Below the pieces are notes generated by a model. That model was not told the origin of the DNA, ran no database searches, and was given only the letters and a program-made list of their open reading frames with translations. 64,000 nucleotides of DNA. Origin: PALSA-1180 sp964624625. Its GTDB lineage: Bacteria > Oederibacteriota > Muellerivitia > Muellerivitales > Muellerivitaceae. The stretch spans positions 1 through 64,000 of the forward strand of contig CAZUXW010000002.1 of assembly GCA_964624625.1 (NCBI GenBank), given 5' to 3'. The position numbers were made by a program, and so were the translations under genes. Positions 8,727 to 15,759 of this stretch are shown here, one piece after another (within the stretch, counting starts at the first letter, position 1; each line of letters opens with the position of its first letter).

Positions 8727-9518
8727 ATGGGAACCAGAAGCATCTTTGATATCACCGGAAAAGCGGCCATCGTCACGGGCGGTGCCTTGGGGATCGGGTT
8801 TGGGATTGTCGAGAGGCTGGTGGAAGCGGGCGCCGAGGTGTTGGTGACCGACGCGAACCAGTCCGCGTTGAAGGATGTGCCGAACCGGCTCCGGCATGGC
8901 AAGGTGCGGACCCTGGTGGCGGACATCTCCAAAGAGGAGGGTTGGGCCAAGGCGGTCAAGGCCTGCGTCAGTGATTTCGGGAAATTGGACATCCTCGTGA
9001 ACAACGCCGGCATCTATCCCCAGGTGCCCATGCTGAAGATGGAACCTTCCCTCTTCGATAAGGTCATCGCGGTGAATTTAAAAGGCCTGGCTTTCCTGTC
9101 CAAGACCGCGGCCCTCCAGATGATGAAACAGGGCAAGGGCGGCCGCATCATCAACATCGCCTCCATCGACAGCCTCCATCCCTCCATGGTGGGCCTGGCG
9201 GCCTACGATTCCTCCAAAGGCGCGGTTTGGAGCTTCACCAAGAACTTCGCCGTGGAAATGGCTCCCCACAACATCCTGGTCAACGCCATCGCTCCCGGCG
9301 CGATCGCCACCGAAGGCACGGCCAAACCCCTGCGGGGCAGCGGCATGACCGAAGCCCAGATGAGGAAAATGATGGAAGGCTTCACCAACCGGATCCCACT
9401 CGGGCGGATGGGCCAGCCGGAGGACATCGCCAAGGTCGTCCAATTCCTGGCCTCCAGCGCCGCCGACTACATGACCGGTTCCATGCTGGTAGTGGATGGC
9501 GGCATTCTTTTAACCTGA
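8727..9518 (+). CDS. Short-chain dehydrogenase/reductase (SDR)
   Basis: Protein of 263 residues, typical for a classical SDR oxidoreductase. Rossmann glycine motif TGGALGIGFG near the N-terminus, NNAG segment, and the catalytic Tyr-Lys pair in YDSSK with an upstream Ser (IASIDS). Substrate not deducible. The ATG at 8727 has GGAGG upstream and fits family starts; the ATG at 8652 overlaps the operator and is rejected. A hemerythrin gene follows after 17 bp. Confidence 0.92.
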   Translation: MGTRSIFDITGKAAIVTGGALGIGFGIVERLVEAGAEVLVTDANQSALKDVPNRLRHGKVRTLVADISKEEGWAKAVKACVSDFGKLDILVNNAGIYPQVPMLKMEPSLFDKVIAVNLKGLAFLSKTAALQMMKQGKGGRIINIASIDSLHPSMVGLAAYDSSKGAVWSFTKNFAVEMAPHNILVNAIAPGAIATEGTAKPLRGSGMTEAQMRKMMEGFTNRIPLGRMGQPEDIAKVVQFLASSAADYMTGSMLVVDGGILLT

Positions 9519-9535
9519 AAGACAGGAGGCGCGAT

Positions 9536-10006
9536 ATGAAAAGGGAAAAATTTCTCTGGCCTTTGACGGCGGGGCATCACGAGGCTTTATTAGCCGCCCA
9601 GGAGATCCGCCGCTGCATGGAAAGCATCCGGGGAGACGGCGCCCACGGAGCCTGGGAGGGTCTGTCCGAAGGAGCCAGGTCCTTTTTTCAAAACAGCCTG
9701 GAGCCCCACTTCAAGGCGGAAGAGGCGATGATGGCCTTGTTCGACCGCCACGCGGGGGGCCAAAATCCCGCGTCCCAAAGGATGAGGTCGGACCACCAAA
9801 AGCTTCGGTCCCTTTTCAAGGAAAATTCCATCGACTCCCTGCTCCTCTTCGCCGAGGGTTTAGAAACCCACATCCGTTTCGAGGAAGACAACTTGTTTCC
9901 CTTGCTTCAACTGCACTTGAACGATGAGGAAAAAAAGAAAGTCGCGGCCTTGTTGGAGAAAAAACTATTGCCAAAACTGCCGCAGCACGCTCTTCAAAAA
10001 AAATAA
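9536..10006 (+). CDS. Hemerythrin-like domain protein, full ligand set
   Basis: Protein of 156 residues, all alpha. Potential di-iron ligands: HH near residue 13, EPHFKAEE in helix 2, DHQKL in helix 3 and THIRFEED in helix 4, the hemerythrin HHE pattern. Such proteins bind O2, NO or iron in the cytoplasm. AGGAGG sits eight bases before the ATG. It is cotranscribed with the SDR. A paralogue at 23,596 shares the overall sequence pattern but has lost several ligands. Confidence 0.85.
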   Translation: MKREKFLWPLTAGHHEALLAAQEIRRCMESIRGDGAHGAWEGLSEGARSFFQNSLEPHFKAEEAMMALFDRHAGGQNPASQRMRSDHQKLRSLFKENSIDSLLLFAEGLETHIRFEEDNLFPLLQLHLNDEEKKKVAALLEKKLLPKLPQHALQKK

Positions 10007-10035
10007 CGAACCGGGATTCGACTATCCGGGAGGGA

Positions 10036-10248
10036 ATGATGTCCTTTATCCGCGTCCGAACCATCGACAACAAGGATTTGTGGCTCAACCTGGAACAGGT
10101 CGGGGCCTTTTCCTTCGCTCCGGAAGAGAAGATCTGCCTGATCGAAATGACCGGAGGGGAGCCCCACCAGGTTTCCCTGGAGGAATTTTCCAAAATCGAG
10201 CCCCTGCTCAAGGCCCGGCCCCATGGGGCCAAGTTCAAGAAAAAGTAG
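10036..10248 (+). CDS. Small hypothetical protein (70 residues)
   Basis: Starts at tandem ATG codons (10036 or 10039) after GGGAGGG. Sequence MSFIRVRTIDNKDLWLNL then a basic tail. It looks like a compact beta-rich domain. No known function. It lies 29 bp after the hemerythrin gene, on the same strand, and is the last gene before a convergent block. Confidence 0.65.
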   Translation: MMSFIRVRTIDNKDLWLNLEQVGAFSFAPEEKICLIEMTGGEPHQVSLEEFSKIEPLLKARPHGAKFKKK

Positions 10249-10251
10249 CGC

Positions 10252-10878
10252 CTACCTTTTTTTAAAGTAAACATAACCGAAAAAGCTGTGAATGGAATAG
10301 CGCCAAAAAAACACCAGTAAGGCGGCTACGGCCAGCAGGAGAACCCCATAGAGGGTGATGTGAACCGTCCAAATGCCGTGAAGGCCCCACCGGGATCCGA
10401 AGACGTCCCCGGCCGAGGCATATAAGAGGGCATAGACCGCCGAGCCGGCCAGGTTGTAAATGAGAAAGGGGCCCCCCGGTGTTTTGCCCGTGCCAGCCAT
10501 TAAGCCAATGAGGGGATGGAGCAGCGCCACGAAGCGGGCGAAAAAAACACCCTTGGCCCCGTACCTCTTAAAAAACTTCTCCAAATGCTTGATCCGCCGG
10601 TGGGTGAGACGGAGCCAATGGATTTTTTCCAGAAGGTTCTCCCCATAACGCCGCCCAAGCCAATAGCCGCCGTTGCTTCCCAGGAAACAGGCTAACGTCG
10701 CGACGAGGACCGTCCAAGGGAGGGAGAGGATTCCCTCGCCCGCCAGAAGGCCCGCCCCCAGGAGCATCGTCGTCCCGGGAAAGGGAATCCCCAAGTTGTT
10801 GATGAAGAGCGCCGCGAAAACAGCCAGGTAACCGTAATGGGCGAGTAGGGACTGCAGCCAGTTCAGCAATTTTTCCAT
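10252..10878 (-). CDS. DedA family membrane protein
   Basis: Protein of 208 residues with about five membrane segments and the DedA (SNARE-associated/VTT) pattern: GIPFPGTTMLLGAG near the N-terminus and FARFVALLHPLIGLMAGTG in the middle. DedA proteins flip or recycle lipid carriers such as undecaprenyl phosphate and support membrane potential. It follows the PolX gene after 15 bp and appears to be last in an operon that begins near 12,401. Confidence 0.9.
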   Translation of the reverse strand: MEKLLNWLQSLLAHYGYLAVFAALFINNLGIPFPGTTMLLGAGLLAGEGILSLPWTVLVATLACFLGSNGGYWLGRRYGENLLEKIHWLRLTHRRIKHLEKFFKRYGAKGVFFARFVALLHPLIGLMAGTGKTPGGPFLIYNLAGSAVYALLYASAGDVFGSRWGLHGIWTVHITLYGVLLLAVAALLVFFWRYSIHSFFGYVYFKKR

Positions 10879-10893
10879 CCCCTTTTCTCGAAG

Positions 10894-11874
10894 TTATCGC
10901 CGATAGTGTTCCAATTCCCCCTCGTTTTTCCTCTTCTCGGGAGGAATAAGCTTAAACCCAAGCTCCCTATAGATCCCCTCTTCCGTTTCGCCCGCCAAAA
11001 ACTTGCCCTTCCGGTCGAAAAGGCCGTACTCATTGAGTTTCCAGCCCTTCCGGAGGGCGATTTTCCGGAGCTCGATATTGTGCTGCTTGTTGCCGGTGAA
11101 ATAGATCATGGCCGCCCCGAAGCTTTCCGGTTGAAAAACCCTGAAGTCCACCTGGAGCCCGTTTTTCAACCGCACTTCGGATTTTTTAGGGCCCTGGAGC
11201 ACCACTTTTCCGATGTCCGGCATCGCCCGGAAGGCCTCCATAACCGCCTGGGGCTTGCCCGTGACGGCCAACAAGTCGATATCGCCCACGGTCTTTTCTT
11301 TCCGCCGGAGGGAGCCGACCAGCTCGACACGCTCCACTTCCTTCAAGCGCTTGAGGTACTGGAGGACCTTGTTCGCCGCGGGAAGGACTTTTCCCCGGGA
11401 TTTACGGTCTCCATGGGGTTTTGGGAGGCCCAGGCTTTGTCCGATCACTTCTTCGCTCTTGGCGCCGAATCCGGGCAGGCCCGCGACTTTGTGTTCCCGG
11501 ACGGCGTCCTTGAGGTCCGCCGGTGAATGGATGCCGTGGTGGAAGAGGTTCTCCACCCGGTAAGGGCCGAGGCCCGGGACTGTCAGGAGTTCCTCCATAC
11601 CCTTGGGAAGGGATTTTTTCAGCCTTTCATATTCGAATATTTTGCCATAATTTAAATACTCAACGATCTTCCGGCCCAAACCTTCCCCAATACCGGAGAT
11701 TTTCTCAAGGCTTTCGAGGCCTCCCCTCTTATATAAAGACCGGACATCAACGGCTAGCTCCGCAAGGGACCTGGCGGCCGTATGGTAGGCGCGGGGTTTC
11801 CAAGGTACGTCCTCGATTTCGAGGATATCACCCATGGCGTTGAAGATTTCGGCGATTTTCTGGTTGGTTCCCAA
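10894..11874 (-). CDS. Family X DNA polymerase, PolX type without PHP domain
   Basis: Protein of 326 residues. An N-terminal 8-kDa-like helix-hairpin-helix region (PGLGPYRVENL, PGFGAKSEE) precedes the polymerase beta palm with GSLRRKEKTVGDIDLL, the GS...DxD nucleotidyltransferase signature, and a YFTGNKQHN segment of the fingers/thumb. Bacterial PolX usually carries a C-terminal PHP exonuclease of about 240 residues; here the protein ends after the polymerase part. Likely role: gap filling in base-excision repair. It lies between DoxX and DedA with 9- and 15-bp spacing. Confidence 0.9.
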   Translation of the reverse strand: MGTNQKIAEIFNAMGDILEIEDVPWKPRAYHTAARSLAELAVDVRSLYKRGGLESLEKISGIGEGLGRKIVEYLNYGKIFEYERLKKSLPKGMEELLTVPGLGPYRVENLFHHGIHSPADLKDAVREHKVAGLPGFGAKSEEVIGQSLGLPKPHGDRKSRGKVLPAANKVLQYLKRLKEVERVELVGSLRRKEKTVGDIDLLAVTGKPQAVMEAFRAMPDIGKVVLQGPKKSEVRLKNGLQVDFRVFQPESFGAAMIYFTGNKQHNIELRKIALRKGWKLNEYGLFDRKGKFLAGETEEGIYRELGFKLIPPEKRKNEGELEHYRR

Positions 11875-11883
11875 GGGACACCT

Positions 11884-12243
11884 CTAAGACAAGGGCGAAA
11901 GAAAAAACCGGCCATAAGCCACGAAAAGCGACAAGGACATGAGGACCATCGTGAGGGCGGCGGCTCCCGATTCCCGGCGCTTCAGGCGGAACCGCGCGGC
12001 CAGGACCATGATGGCGGAAATTCCCAAGGCCGCCAGGGGCGTCAGCCAGGGGAATATCCGGAAGGCCGCGGGAAGGACAAGCCCCCAGGACCCTAATATC
12101 TCGCTCCCGCCGACGAAAAAAAGGAGCCCCACGTCCCCCAACCCTTGGGCTTTAAGCCTTTGGGGTTCGAACAGCTTGACATAGCCGGCCGCAAAAAATA
12201 GAACGGCCAGCAGGGCCTGCAGTATCCACAAGAGGATATTCAT
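11884..12243 (-). CDS. DoxX-like membrane protein
   Basis: Protein of 119 residues with four hydrophobic segments. The N-terminal segment with AAGYVKLFEP is typical of DoxX/DoxD-like proteins, membrane components linked to thiol or quinone redox chemistry. GGGAGGGG precedes the ATG at 12243. Second gene of the operon 12,401 to 10,252. Confidence 0.82.
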   Translation of the reverse strand: MNILLWILQALLAVLFFAAGYVKLFEPQRLKAQGLGDVGLLFFVGGSEILGSWGLVLPAAFRIFPWLTPLAALGISAIMVLAARFRLKRRESGAAALTMVLMSLSLFVAYGRFFLSPLS

Positions 12244-12275
12244 GGGACCCCCTCCCCTGAACCTGACCTGGCCGC

Positions 12276-12401
12276 CTATTTACAGTCGCCGCAGCAATAG
12301 AACTTGCCGCCCGACATGAGTCCCTTGCTTTTCAAAACCTTGGTGCCGCATCCGGCGCAGGTTTTGTAGACTTTCTTGGCTTTTGCCTTTATTTTTTTCA
12401 T
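12276..12401 (-). CDS. Small zinc-ribbon-like protein (41 residues)
   Basis: Short basic protein MKKIKAKAKKVYK followed by CAGCG and a C-terminal CCGDC, four or five cysteines in two pairs that could bind zinc. An ideal AAGGAGG lies seven bases upstream of the ATG. The frame is open further upstream to 12539, but that stretch contains the operator and terminator. First gene of the CxxC-DoxX-PolX-DedA operon. Confidence 0.75.
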   Translation of the reverse strand: MKKIKAKAKKVYKTCAGCGTKVLKSKGLMSGGKFYCCGDCK

Positions 12402-12448
12402 TCCATCCTCCTTTTTGATGAGGGCTCCCGATTCGGCCCGTTGGCACC

Positions 12449-12489
12449 ATCCTAAGGCCGGCGCCCTTCCGATCTTATGATCCAAGTCA
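12449..12489 (-). promoter_or_regulatory. CRP/FNR-type operator and promoter of the CxxC-DoxX-PolX-DedA operon
   Basis: Palindrome TGATCCAAGTCA at 12478-12489 (centre 12483.5). On the minus strand the hexamer TAGGAT at 12454-12449 starts 29.5 bp away, giving a start near 12442 and a 40-nt leader. Confidence 0.6.
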
Positions 12490-12510
12490 GATGGAACGGA
12501 GTTTTTTCCC

Positions 12511-12553
12511 CAACAACAAAAAACCCCGGGGGATGACACCTAGTCCCGGGGTT
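12511..12553 (-). terminator. Strong intrinsic terminator of the candidate small RNA
   Basis: Arms AACCCCGGG and CCCGGGGTT (12553-12545 and 12530-12522 on the minus strand) form a 9-bp GC-rich stem with a 14-base loop, followed by TTTTTTGTTGTTG on the minus strand. No T-tract on the plus side, so it works in the minus direction. Confidence 0.8.
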
Positions 12554-12637
12554 GCCAACGAAAGGAGATTCTTTTTCATACCACGTCGGATCAAATCCGC
12601 TGGCACCTTCACGGTGTGCTGTCAAGAATCCCTTTCG
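12514..12637 (-). ncRNA. Candidate structured regulatory RNA, about 120 nt (FnrS-like)
   Basis: Predicted start at 12637, seven bases after the TAAAAT hexamer of a CRP/FNR-type promoter. From its first base, CGAAAGGGATTCTT (12637-12624) pairs with AAGAATCTCCTTTCG (12573-12559): 14 pairs with one bulged base. The helix encloses two small hairpins, CACC-GTGAA-GGTG and CGGAT-TTG-ATCCG, a three-way junction. A 9-bp terminator with T-tract follows directly. No convincing frame with ribosome site lies inside. It fits no RNA family I can name. Alternative: an attenuator leader for the operon downstream, though that operon has its own operator. Confidence 0.65.
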
Positions 12638-12643
12638 ATCCTT

Positions 12644-12683
12644 ATTTTACGACTTGGGCGCCATCCCACTATGATCCGGATCA
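12644..12683 (-). promoter_or_regulatory. CRP/FNR-type operator and promoter of the candidate small RNA
   Basis: Perfect 12-bp palindrome TGATCCGGATCA at 12672-12683 (centre 12677.5). TAAAAT hexamer on the minus strand at 12649-12644, starting 28.5 bp from the centre. The predicted start coincides with the first base of the RNA's closing helix. Confidence 0.68.
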
Positions 12684-12875
12684 GATAACATTATTTTTCC
12701 AGCCGGTTTTTGAAAGTAACCGCGCCGGACTGGGACCGGACCCTTTCCCTTGGGGTGTCATCCGGACGGAAAGGTGATTTTCCCCCCTCGAACATCCACA
12801 ACAGGCATTTTTCGAAAAAGATTTCTATTTTCGTTCCCGCATCCAAAAACATTTCCACCTCTTTTGATCTCCATA
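12684..12875. other. Intergenic region without a recognised gene
   Basis: About 190 bases between the small-RNA operator and the stop codon of the next minus gene. I see no frame with a ribosome site and no clear terminator. Confidence 0.4.
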
Positions 12876-13217
12876 TTAATATTGGACAGCGTCCAACTTA
12901 CGGTGGCTGGGATGACGGCGGGTTGAAAGGGATAAAAGCTGCTCCTGTTCCAAAAGGAAATCCATCATTTTTTGGAGATTGGGCTTGATCGAGTCAAAAT
13001 CAATATCCTTCATCTCGTACCAAGCCTCCGAATCGGCTTCCTCCAGCGGGTAGAAATAATCGTACCATTTCCGGACCAGGTCCTTATCCTCCAGCTTGGC
13101 CAGTTCCAGGTCCTTCAGCAATTCCTTCACCATGGGGTGGAAAAGAATCTTTCCATCATAAAAATCCTGGATCAGCCGGATCATTTTTTTCCAGAAGCGG
13201 AATTGAAAAGCGCTCAT
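12876..13217 (-). CDS. Hypothetical protein, acidic and aromatic-rich
   Basis: Protein of 113 residues, predicted mostly helical, with an acidic middle (YPLEEADSEAWYEMKDIDFD). Family not recognised. GGGAGGTG precedes the ATG at 13217. A possible small upstream frame ends at 13214 and overlaps this start as ATGA. No operator was found directly upstream. Confidence 0.65.
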   Translation of the reverse strand: MSAFQFRFWKKMIRLIQDFYDGKILFHPMVKELLKDLELAKLEDKDLVRKWYDYFYPLEEADSEAWYEMKDIDFDSIKPNLQKMMDFLLEQEQLLSLSTRRHPSHRKLDAVQY

Positions 13218-13402
13218 TTCACACCTCCCCATCGCGGGGAATGATTGAAAAATATTTGGACACAATGGGCCGTCCGGAAGAGCGGGTTTATGGAACGGGA
13301 CGAGGCGGGAGGGACCCTAACCGCGGAGCGGTCGTTTCCTTCCTTGGCGGCATTCAGCTTTCGAACGGTCTGTTTGCCTTCCAACCTCCATTCGACTTTC
13401 AT
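13214..13402 (-). CDS. Possible small protein (62 residues)
   Basis: Frame beginning MKVEWRLEGKQTVRKLN, with GGGAGGGGG before the ATG and an ATGA overlap with the next gene at 13217. The C-terminal half has little protein character, so it may be spurious or a degraded gene. No family recognised. Confidence 0.35.
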   Translation of the reverse strand: MKVEWRLEGKQTVRKLNAAKEGNDRSAVRVPPASSRSINPLFRTAHCVQIFFNHSPRWGGVK

Positions 13403-13451
13403 ACAACCCCCTCCCTGGTTTCTTCAACCAACCTTGTCGGCGCGAGTCTGC

Positions 13452-14147
13452 TCAAAGATTCTCGAGCCGTTCCTTCAAACCTTCCATATCTTTGATCGTC
13501 AACTTCCCGTGCACGGAGGCGATGAACCCGGCTGTTTCCAGACGGCTGAAGGCGCGGATACAGGTTTCAACGGCGGTTCCCGCCATCTCGGCGATTTCCC
13601 GCCTCGTCAGGGGAATGGTCGCACCATAGTCCGAAGACATTTCCACCAACACATGAAGGAGGCGTTTTTCCGCGGATTCCTGGGAAAAGGTCTGCATATC
13701 CTTGGCATGCCGAAGCAAACGGGAGACTTGGGAAAGGGCGGCCCTGGCCAGTTCAGGGACCTTTTCCATCAGTCCGCGGAAGGATTGGATGGAAACCGAC
13801 AGAACGACGGCCTCGGTCTCGGCGATGCCATGAAACCCATATTTGCCCCCGTCAAAAGCCGAAACCCCGAATAAACCGCCGGGACCGACGAAACTGAGGG
13901 TTTGGCTGCGGCCGTCGGGGGAATGGTGGGTTTCCTTGACATGGCCTTCCAGGACGAACCATACGAAATCAGCCCGGTCGTCCTCCAGGAAGATGGAGGA
14001 ATGCTTCGCGTACCTTTTCTCGGTAATATATTTATCCATTTTTAGGAGCAGGGAGGGAGGAACCAGACGGAAAAGTTCAATGCTCGAAAGGGGGCTCTTT
14101 TTGACCGCCGGAAACCCTGACCATTTGGTTTTCGCCATCGTCAACAT
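13452..14147 (-). CDS. CRP/FNR-family transcription regulator
   Basis: Protein of 231 residues: cyclic-nucleotide-binding-like beta barrel (about 25-140), long dimer helix, and C-terminal winged helix-turn-helix (about 175-215). The recognition helix reads TAVETCIRAF; the Glu and Arg align with FNR Glu209 and Arg213, which read the TGA/TCA half-site, and this fits the TGA-N6-TCA operators around it. The only Cys is in the recognition helix, so it lacks the N-terminal Cys set of FNR and cannot hold that 4Fe-4S cluster; haem or ligand sensing of the DNR or CooA sort is possible. AAGGAGG lies upstream of the ATG. It has no such operator in front, so is probably not autoregulated. I infer it controls the island. 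Confidence 0.9.
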   Translation of the reverse strand: MLTMAKTKWSGFPAVKKSPLSSIELFRLVPPSLLLKMDKYITEKRYAKHSSIFLEDDRADFVWFVLEGHVKETHHSPDGRSQTLSFVGPGGLFGVSAFDGGKYGFHGIAETEAVVLSVSIQSFRGLMEKVPELARAALSQVSRLLRHAKDMQTFSQESAEKRLLHVLVEMSSDYGATIPLTRREIAEMAGTAVETCIRAFSRLETAGFIASVHGKLTIKDMEGLKERLENL

Positions 14148-14463
14148 GAGAAACCTCCTTTGTCATCCAAGATTGCCTTTGTTAAAGCAATTGCAATGCC
14201 AATCAGGCCTGTTGATTAGGGTTTATCTTTCGTTGTTTTAGTCTTCAAAATCCTTCAGTTCTTGAAAACATGGTCCCTCCGCCATGGTCGGATTGCCATA
14301 GTATTGGATCCGTTCGAGGGAACGACGTTTAACTTGATTTTACGGAAATTACCCAATGCCCTTTTCCTGTCTCGTTTAGATGAACACCAGGAAAATCCGG
14401 CATAAACCCCGTGGAACCTAACCGTAATACCTACCGCCGTTTATGGCGCCAGGATCCCCTCGG
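14148..14463. other. Intergenic region upstream of the regulator
   Basis: 316 bases with no convincing gene. It holds the leader of the regulator gene, an ATTGCAAT-type palindrome near 14190, and an everted repeat AATCA-N7-TGATT at 14201-14217. No TGA-N6-TCA site was found. Confidence 0.5.
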
Positions 14464-14655
14464 TCAATCCTCAGGCTCACGGTCAAAAACATTTTGCGCC
14501 ACTTCCTCTTCCGCATCCATCCAATCATCCCAATCCCGGCCGTGCTCCCCGCCACGCCCCTGCCAGCGGTAATAGGCGGCCTCCTCCACAGCCTTACGCC
14601 TATCCTCCTCCTTTAACAAGGGTCTAGTTTTTTTTCCCATTTTCGTTTTCGCCAT
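14464..14655 (-). CDS. DUF2934 domain protein
   Basis: Protein of 63 residues. After a basic N-terminus comes the DUF2934 pattern AAYYRWQGRGGEHGRDWDDWMDAEEE. The domain is common in stress-related clusters but has no known function. AAGGAGGG precedes the ATG at 14655. A second DUF2934 gene lies at 24,442. Confidence 0.8.
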   Translation of the reverse strand: MAKTKMGKKTRPLLKEEDRRKAVEEAAYYRWQGRGGEHGRDWDDWMDAEEEVAQNVFDREPED

Positions 14656-14687
14656 GACACCCTCCTTTTTGATATTTTGACTCCCCT

Positions 14688-14768
14688 TCAATGCTCCCCT
14701 TCCGCTTTGGGACGGGCCTTGTCCATGATTTTGTCCAGGTCCGGATGTTCCCATATCGCCCTGCCCAT
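14688..14768 (-). CDS. Possible micro-ORF (26 residues) upstream of DUF2934
   Basis: Frame MGRAIWEHPDLDKIMDKARP ending GEH before TGA, preceded by GGGGAG. The composition is protein-like, but a longer frame (14624-14914) overlaps it in another register and only one, or neither, can be real. Listed as a pointer. Confidence 0.22.
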   Translation of the reverse strand: MGRAIWEHPDLDKIMDKARPKAEGEH

Positions 14769-14941
14769 CTCCCCGCCTCGATTACGCTCCCCCAGTTGAG
14801 GTTTTTTTTATGGCGATTCAGAACCAAGGGAGTCGAAGGACGGGGCCCCCGCTTACCGCCGGGAAGGGAATATTTACTTTCAAATTTTTCCGCCCTGCGA
14901 AACCCCGCGTTCATCTTCCTGCTCCGGGTGAAATTAACCTA

Positions 14942-14982
14942 TGAGCCAGGTCATAAATTTCGGCCTGGGGCGCGGTTATCCT
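14942..14982 (+). promoter_or_regulatory. CRP/FNR-type operator and promoter of a predicted leaderless gene
   Basis: Palindrome TGAGCCAGGTCA at 14942-14953 (one half deviates from GAC). Hexamer TATCCT at 14977-14982 starts 29.5 bp from the centre. The predicted start site, seven bases on, coincides with the ATG at 14989. Confidence 0.65.
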
Positions 14983-14988
14983 TTAACC

Positions 14989-15522
14989 ATGAAAAAAAGC
15001 TGCCCCCTAGCGAAAGTTTACCGGTTATTGGAACCTGGACCCGTCGTTCTGGTGACGACGGTTTTGAAAGGCCGGCCCAACGTCATGGCCATGTCCTGGC
15101 ATACCATGATGGATTTCGAACCGCCCCTGGTGGGCTGTGTCATCGGGGGAGGCAGCGTGACCTTCGGAAACCTAAGGTCATCGGGGGAATGCGTCATCAA
15201 TATCCCGACCGTGGAACTGGCCGGAAAGACCGTGGGATGCGGAAACTGTTCGGGTCGCGCCGTGGATAAATTTAAAAAATTCAGACTGGCCGTATCGCCG
15301 GCAAAAAGAGTGAAAGCCCCGCTCCTGGAGGATTGCTATGCGAGCTTGGAATGCAGCCTGGTTGATTCCCGTTTGGCCGAAAAATATAATTTTTTCGTCC
15401 TGAAAGTCATCCAGGCCTGGGTGGATCCCTCGGTCAAGAATCCCAAAACCCTCCACCACCGCGGCAAGGGAGCTTTCATGGTGGCGGGCAAAACGCTCCG
15501 CCTGCCTTCCAAGGCAAAATAA
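14989..15522 (+). CDS. Flavin reductase-like (FMN-binding split barrel) protein
   Basis: Protein of 177 residues of the flavin reductase-like family, with the signature VVLVTTVLKGRPNVMAMSW near the N-terminus and ECVINIP in the middle. These proteins bind FMN and act as flavin reductases or oxidoreductase subunits. I chose the ATG at 14989, which fits family starts. No Shine-Dalgarno precedes it, and the predicted transcription start falls on the ATG itself, so it is a candidate leaderless mRNA. An in-frame ATG at 14941 overlaps the operator. Confidence 0.85.
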   Translation: MKKSCPLAKVYRLLEPGPVVLVTTVLKGRPNVMAMSWHTMMDFEPPLVGCVIGGGSVTFGNLRSSGECVINIPTVELAGKTVGCGNCSGRAVDKFKKFRLAVSPAKRVKAPLLEDCYASLECSLVDSRLAEKYNFFVLKVIQAWVDPSVKNPKTLHHRGKGAFMVAGKTLRLPSKAK

Positions 15523-15530
15523 ACGATTTG

Positions 15531-15725
15531 TTATTTCCTTTTTTTAACCGGGACGGTTCCGTTCCCGCCCGTCTCCAATTCCAACGCGATCACTCCGGTG
15601 AAATGGTCCCCCAGGGGAGAGGCGATCTTCTTTCTATTCCCCGGCCTTCTTCCTTTTTTTCCCGTTTTCTTTTTCATCTCATCCGCCTTTCTCTTTCCCG
15701 CGTCATAGGTCCTGATGTAATCCAT
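15531..15725 (-). CDS. Small basic hypothetical protein (64 residues)
   Basis: Frame beginning MDYIRTYDAGKRKADEMKKK with a very basic centre and tail. AGGGGGGG precedes the ATG at 15725. No known family. It follows the alpha/beta hydrolase gene with 34 bp between and is likely the last gene of the OsmC operon. Confidence 0.6.
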   Translation of the reverse strand: MDYIRTYDAGKRKADEMKKKTGKKGRRPGNRKKIASPLGDHFTGVIALELETGGNGTVPVKKRK

Positions 15726-15759
15726 ATCCCCCCCTTGATTGCCGTTTTTTTCAACCACA

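Noticed and set aside
14201..14217. AATCA-N7-TGATT palindrome upstream of the regulator
   Set aside because: The half-sites are everted and spaced by 7, unlike the TGA-N6-TCA operators, so I did not count it as an autoregulatory site.
14677..14689. TGA-N7-TCA near DUF2934
   Set aside because: Spacing is 7 instead of 6 and no hexamer is at the right distance.
14624..14914. 96-codon minus frame before DUF2934
   Set aside because: Overlaps DUF2934 and a more protein-like micro-frame; no family features. Could be a remnant.
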